Shown here: piece by piece, positions 12,927 to 13,880 of the stretch
Layout: every line of letters starts with the position of its first letter
Numbering within the stretch: position 1 is the first letter of the stretch
Source of the DNA: Candidatus Kuenenbacteria bacterium CG_4_8_14_3_um_filter_39_15
GTDB taxonomy: Bacteria; Patescibacteriota; Patescibacteriia; UBA2196; GWA2-42-15
Reading direction: 5' to 3'
DNA: 13,880 nucleotides
NCBI GenBank assembly: GCA_002782365.1
Contig: PFHP01000068.1
Span: 2,424-16,303 of the forward strand
Program-made: the position numbers and the translations under genes
The notes under the pieces: generated by a model
What the model saw: the letters and a program-made list of their open reading frames with translations, nothing else
Told to the model about the DNA's origin: nothing
The model's database searches: none

Positions 12927-13880
12927 ATGCAAATATTAAACTCCAAAAAAAGCATTTTTAACGGCATTTTTATCATCGTGGTACTTTTGATGCTTTTTAA
13001 TATTTTTCTGCTAAAATCGGCTATTTTGGGCTTAATTTTAGCTGTTTTATGGCTCTTTGGGGCAGTGGCAGGAATTTTTGGGGCAAAATTTGCCGCCAAC
13101 CAGTCTAATCTATATCAAAAAGCAATGGGCTTGGTTTTGGGCTTGGGATTGATTATTTTAATATCCAGCCTCTTTTTTTATTTATTTAATTTTAATTCAT
13201 TAGCCATAATATTAAGTTATTTAATTATTTCAGGAATAATTTTTTATTTGATCTTAAAATTTGACATTAAACCAAAATTTCAAAAAAATATATTTAGATT
13301 TGATCATAATATTATTATTTATTTAATATTATTTATTTTAGCTTTGTTTATTCTTTTTTATAATCAAACTAATCAGGCAATCAGATCGCCCTGGGAAGCG
13401 GTGCCAGTTTTATTTTTTATAATATATTTTTTAGCCACTATATTTTTATTAAAAACTAAAAATTTGATTTTATTATCACTGCATTTCTTTTTAACATTTA
13501 TTATCGCGGTGGTTGTTTATAAAATCGGTTATGGCTTTGATCCTTTTGTCCATCGGGCAGCGGAATATAAATTGGCAGAGCTGGGCTATATTTTGCCCAA
13601 GCCATTTTATTATATTGGACAATATACCTTGGTGGTTTTTTTAAGCAAAATATTTTTTGTGCCAATTAATCTGATTGATAAAATTTTAGTGCCGGTTTTA
13701 GCAGCCATAACATTACCCGTGATTGGATATTATTCATTGAATAAATTTGTAAATAACAAAAATTTATTGCTTATTGCTTATTGCTTATTGCTTATTGCAG
13801 TGACTCCCCTCTTCTTCTACACAGTGCCGCAGTCTTTGGCCAATTTATTTTTATTAATTTTAATATTTTTGTTATTCAAT
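12927..13880 (+). CDS. Polytopic membrane protein, GT-C glycosyltransferase-like, 3' end outside window
   Basis: ATG 12927 opens an uninterrupted frame of 318 codons that runs off the window. It encodes at least eight strongly hydrophobic segments (for example IFIIVVLLMLFNIFLL, GLVLGLGLIILISSLFFY, IIYLILFILALFILFY). Between membrane segments at about residues 200-230 is a hydrophilic loop with GFDPFVHRAAEYKLAELG and LPKPFYYIGQ. An Asp (Asp205) in the first large external loop after a helix, in a DPFVH context, resembles GT-C fold transferases that use lipid-linked sugars, but this is a weak match and other polytopic proteins are possible. It diverges from rmlA across 50 nt, consistent with a surface-glycan locus. 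A heptanucleotide repeat lies in the reading frame near 13764. A - strand frame at 12902-13099 is its shadow. Confidence 0.8.
   Translation, partial: MQILNSKKSIFNGIFIIVVLLMLFNIFLLKSAILGLILAVLWLFGAVAGIFGAKFAANQSNLYQKAMGLVLGLGLIILISSLFFYLFNFNSLAIILSYLIISGIIFYLILKFDIKPKFQKNIFRFDHNIIIYLILFILALFILFYNQTNQAIRSPWEAVPVLFFIIYFLATIFLLKTKNLILLSLHFFLTFIIAVVVYKIGYGFDPFVHRAAEYKLAELGYILPKPFYYIGQYTLVVFLSKIFFVPINLIDKILVPVLAAITLPVIGYYSLNKFVNNKNLLLIAYCLLLIAVTPLFFYTVPQSLANLFLLILIFLLFN
13764..13798 (+). repeat. TTATTGC x5 heptanucleotide tandem repeat in coding sequence
   Basis: Five perfect copies of TTATTGC in tandem (13764-13798) within the membrane protein gene, read as LLLIAYCLLLIA in a transmembrane segment. 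The unit is not a multiple of three, so gain or loss of one copy would shift the frame. Confidence 0.92.

Noticed and set aside
12902..13099. - strand Lys/Ile-rich frame of 65 codons
   Set aside because: Antisense shadow of the first membrane segments of the polytopic protein.

Overview
The window is AT-rich, gene-dense bacterial DNA with housekeeping genes on both strands and very short gaps. The gene styles suggest a Candidate Phyla Radiation (Patescibacteria/Parcubacteria-like) genome: a patescibacterial-style XerC/D recombinase, a lone COG3323 protein, a coiled-coil M23 peptidase, a PEGA-domain membrane protein, a short RmlA and many small proteins. This assignment is an inference from gene style. 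No rRNA or taxon marker was compared.

Left part (1-3780). A GMP synthase gene enters from outside the window. It is followed by tRNA-Thr(UGU), a COG3323 (NIF3/PII-like) protein that starts 8 nt after the tRNA CCA, ribosomal protein bL33, a short unassigned reading frame, and tRNA-Trp(CCA). Next come a NYN/LabA-type nuclease gene split by a 1-nt shift in an A6 run, a Cys/His-rich hypothetical protein, a 32-residue very basic peptide and a rho-independent terminator. The rpmG-trnW adjacency matches the start of the classical rpmG-trnW-secE-nusG block, but secE and nusG do not follow.

Middle part (3781-8056). rarA, an M23 peptidase with a coiled coil and a small HEXXH protein run on the + strand and converge on a tyrosine recombinase on the - strand. 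The 359-nt gap upstream of the recombinase is the only long gene-free stretch. It holds a strong recombinase promoter with a palindrome over its -10 element, a stem-loop at the predicted 5' end of the mRNA, and several more inverted repeats.

Right part (8057-13880). rlmN converges on murA. murA diverges from a PEGA-domain membrane protein, which converges (4-nt overlap) on a small heptad-repeat protein lying downstream of rmlA. rmlA diverges from a polytopic membrane protein that runs off the window. murA, the M23 peptidase, rmlA and possibly the last protein point to cell-envelope and surface-sugar synthesis. guaA, the tRNAs, bL33, rlmN, rarA and xer are core information functions.

The most interesting overall signal concerns translation start. 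No gene whose start is visible has a Shine-Dalgarno motif. Three genes (rarA, M23, heptad-repeat protein) share the same layout, an extended TGC -10 box, exactly 6 nt, then ATG, which predicts leaderless mRNAs. No large new system such as a CRISPR, defence island or transposon is visible.
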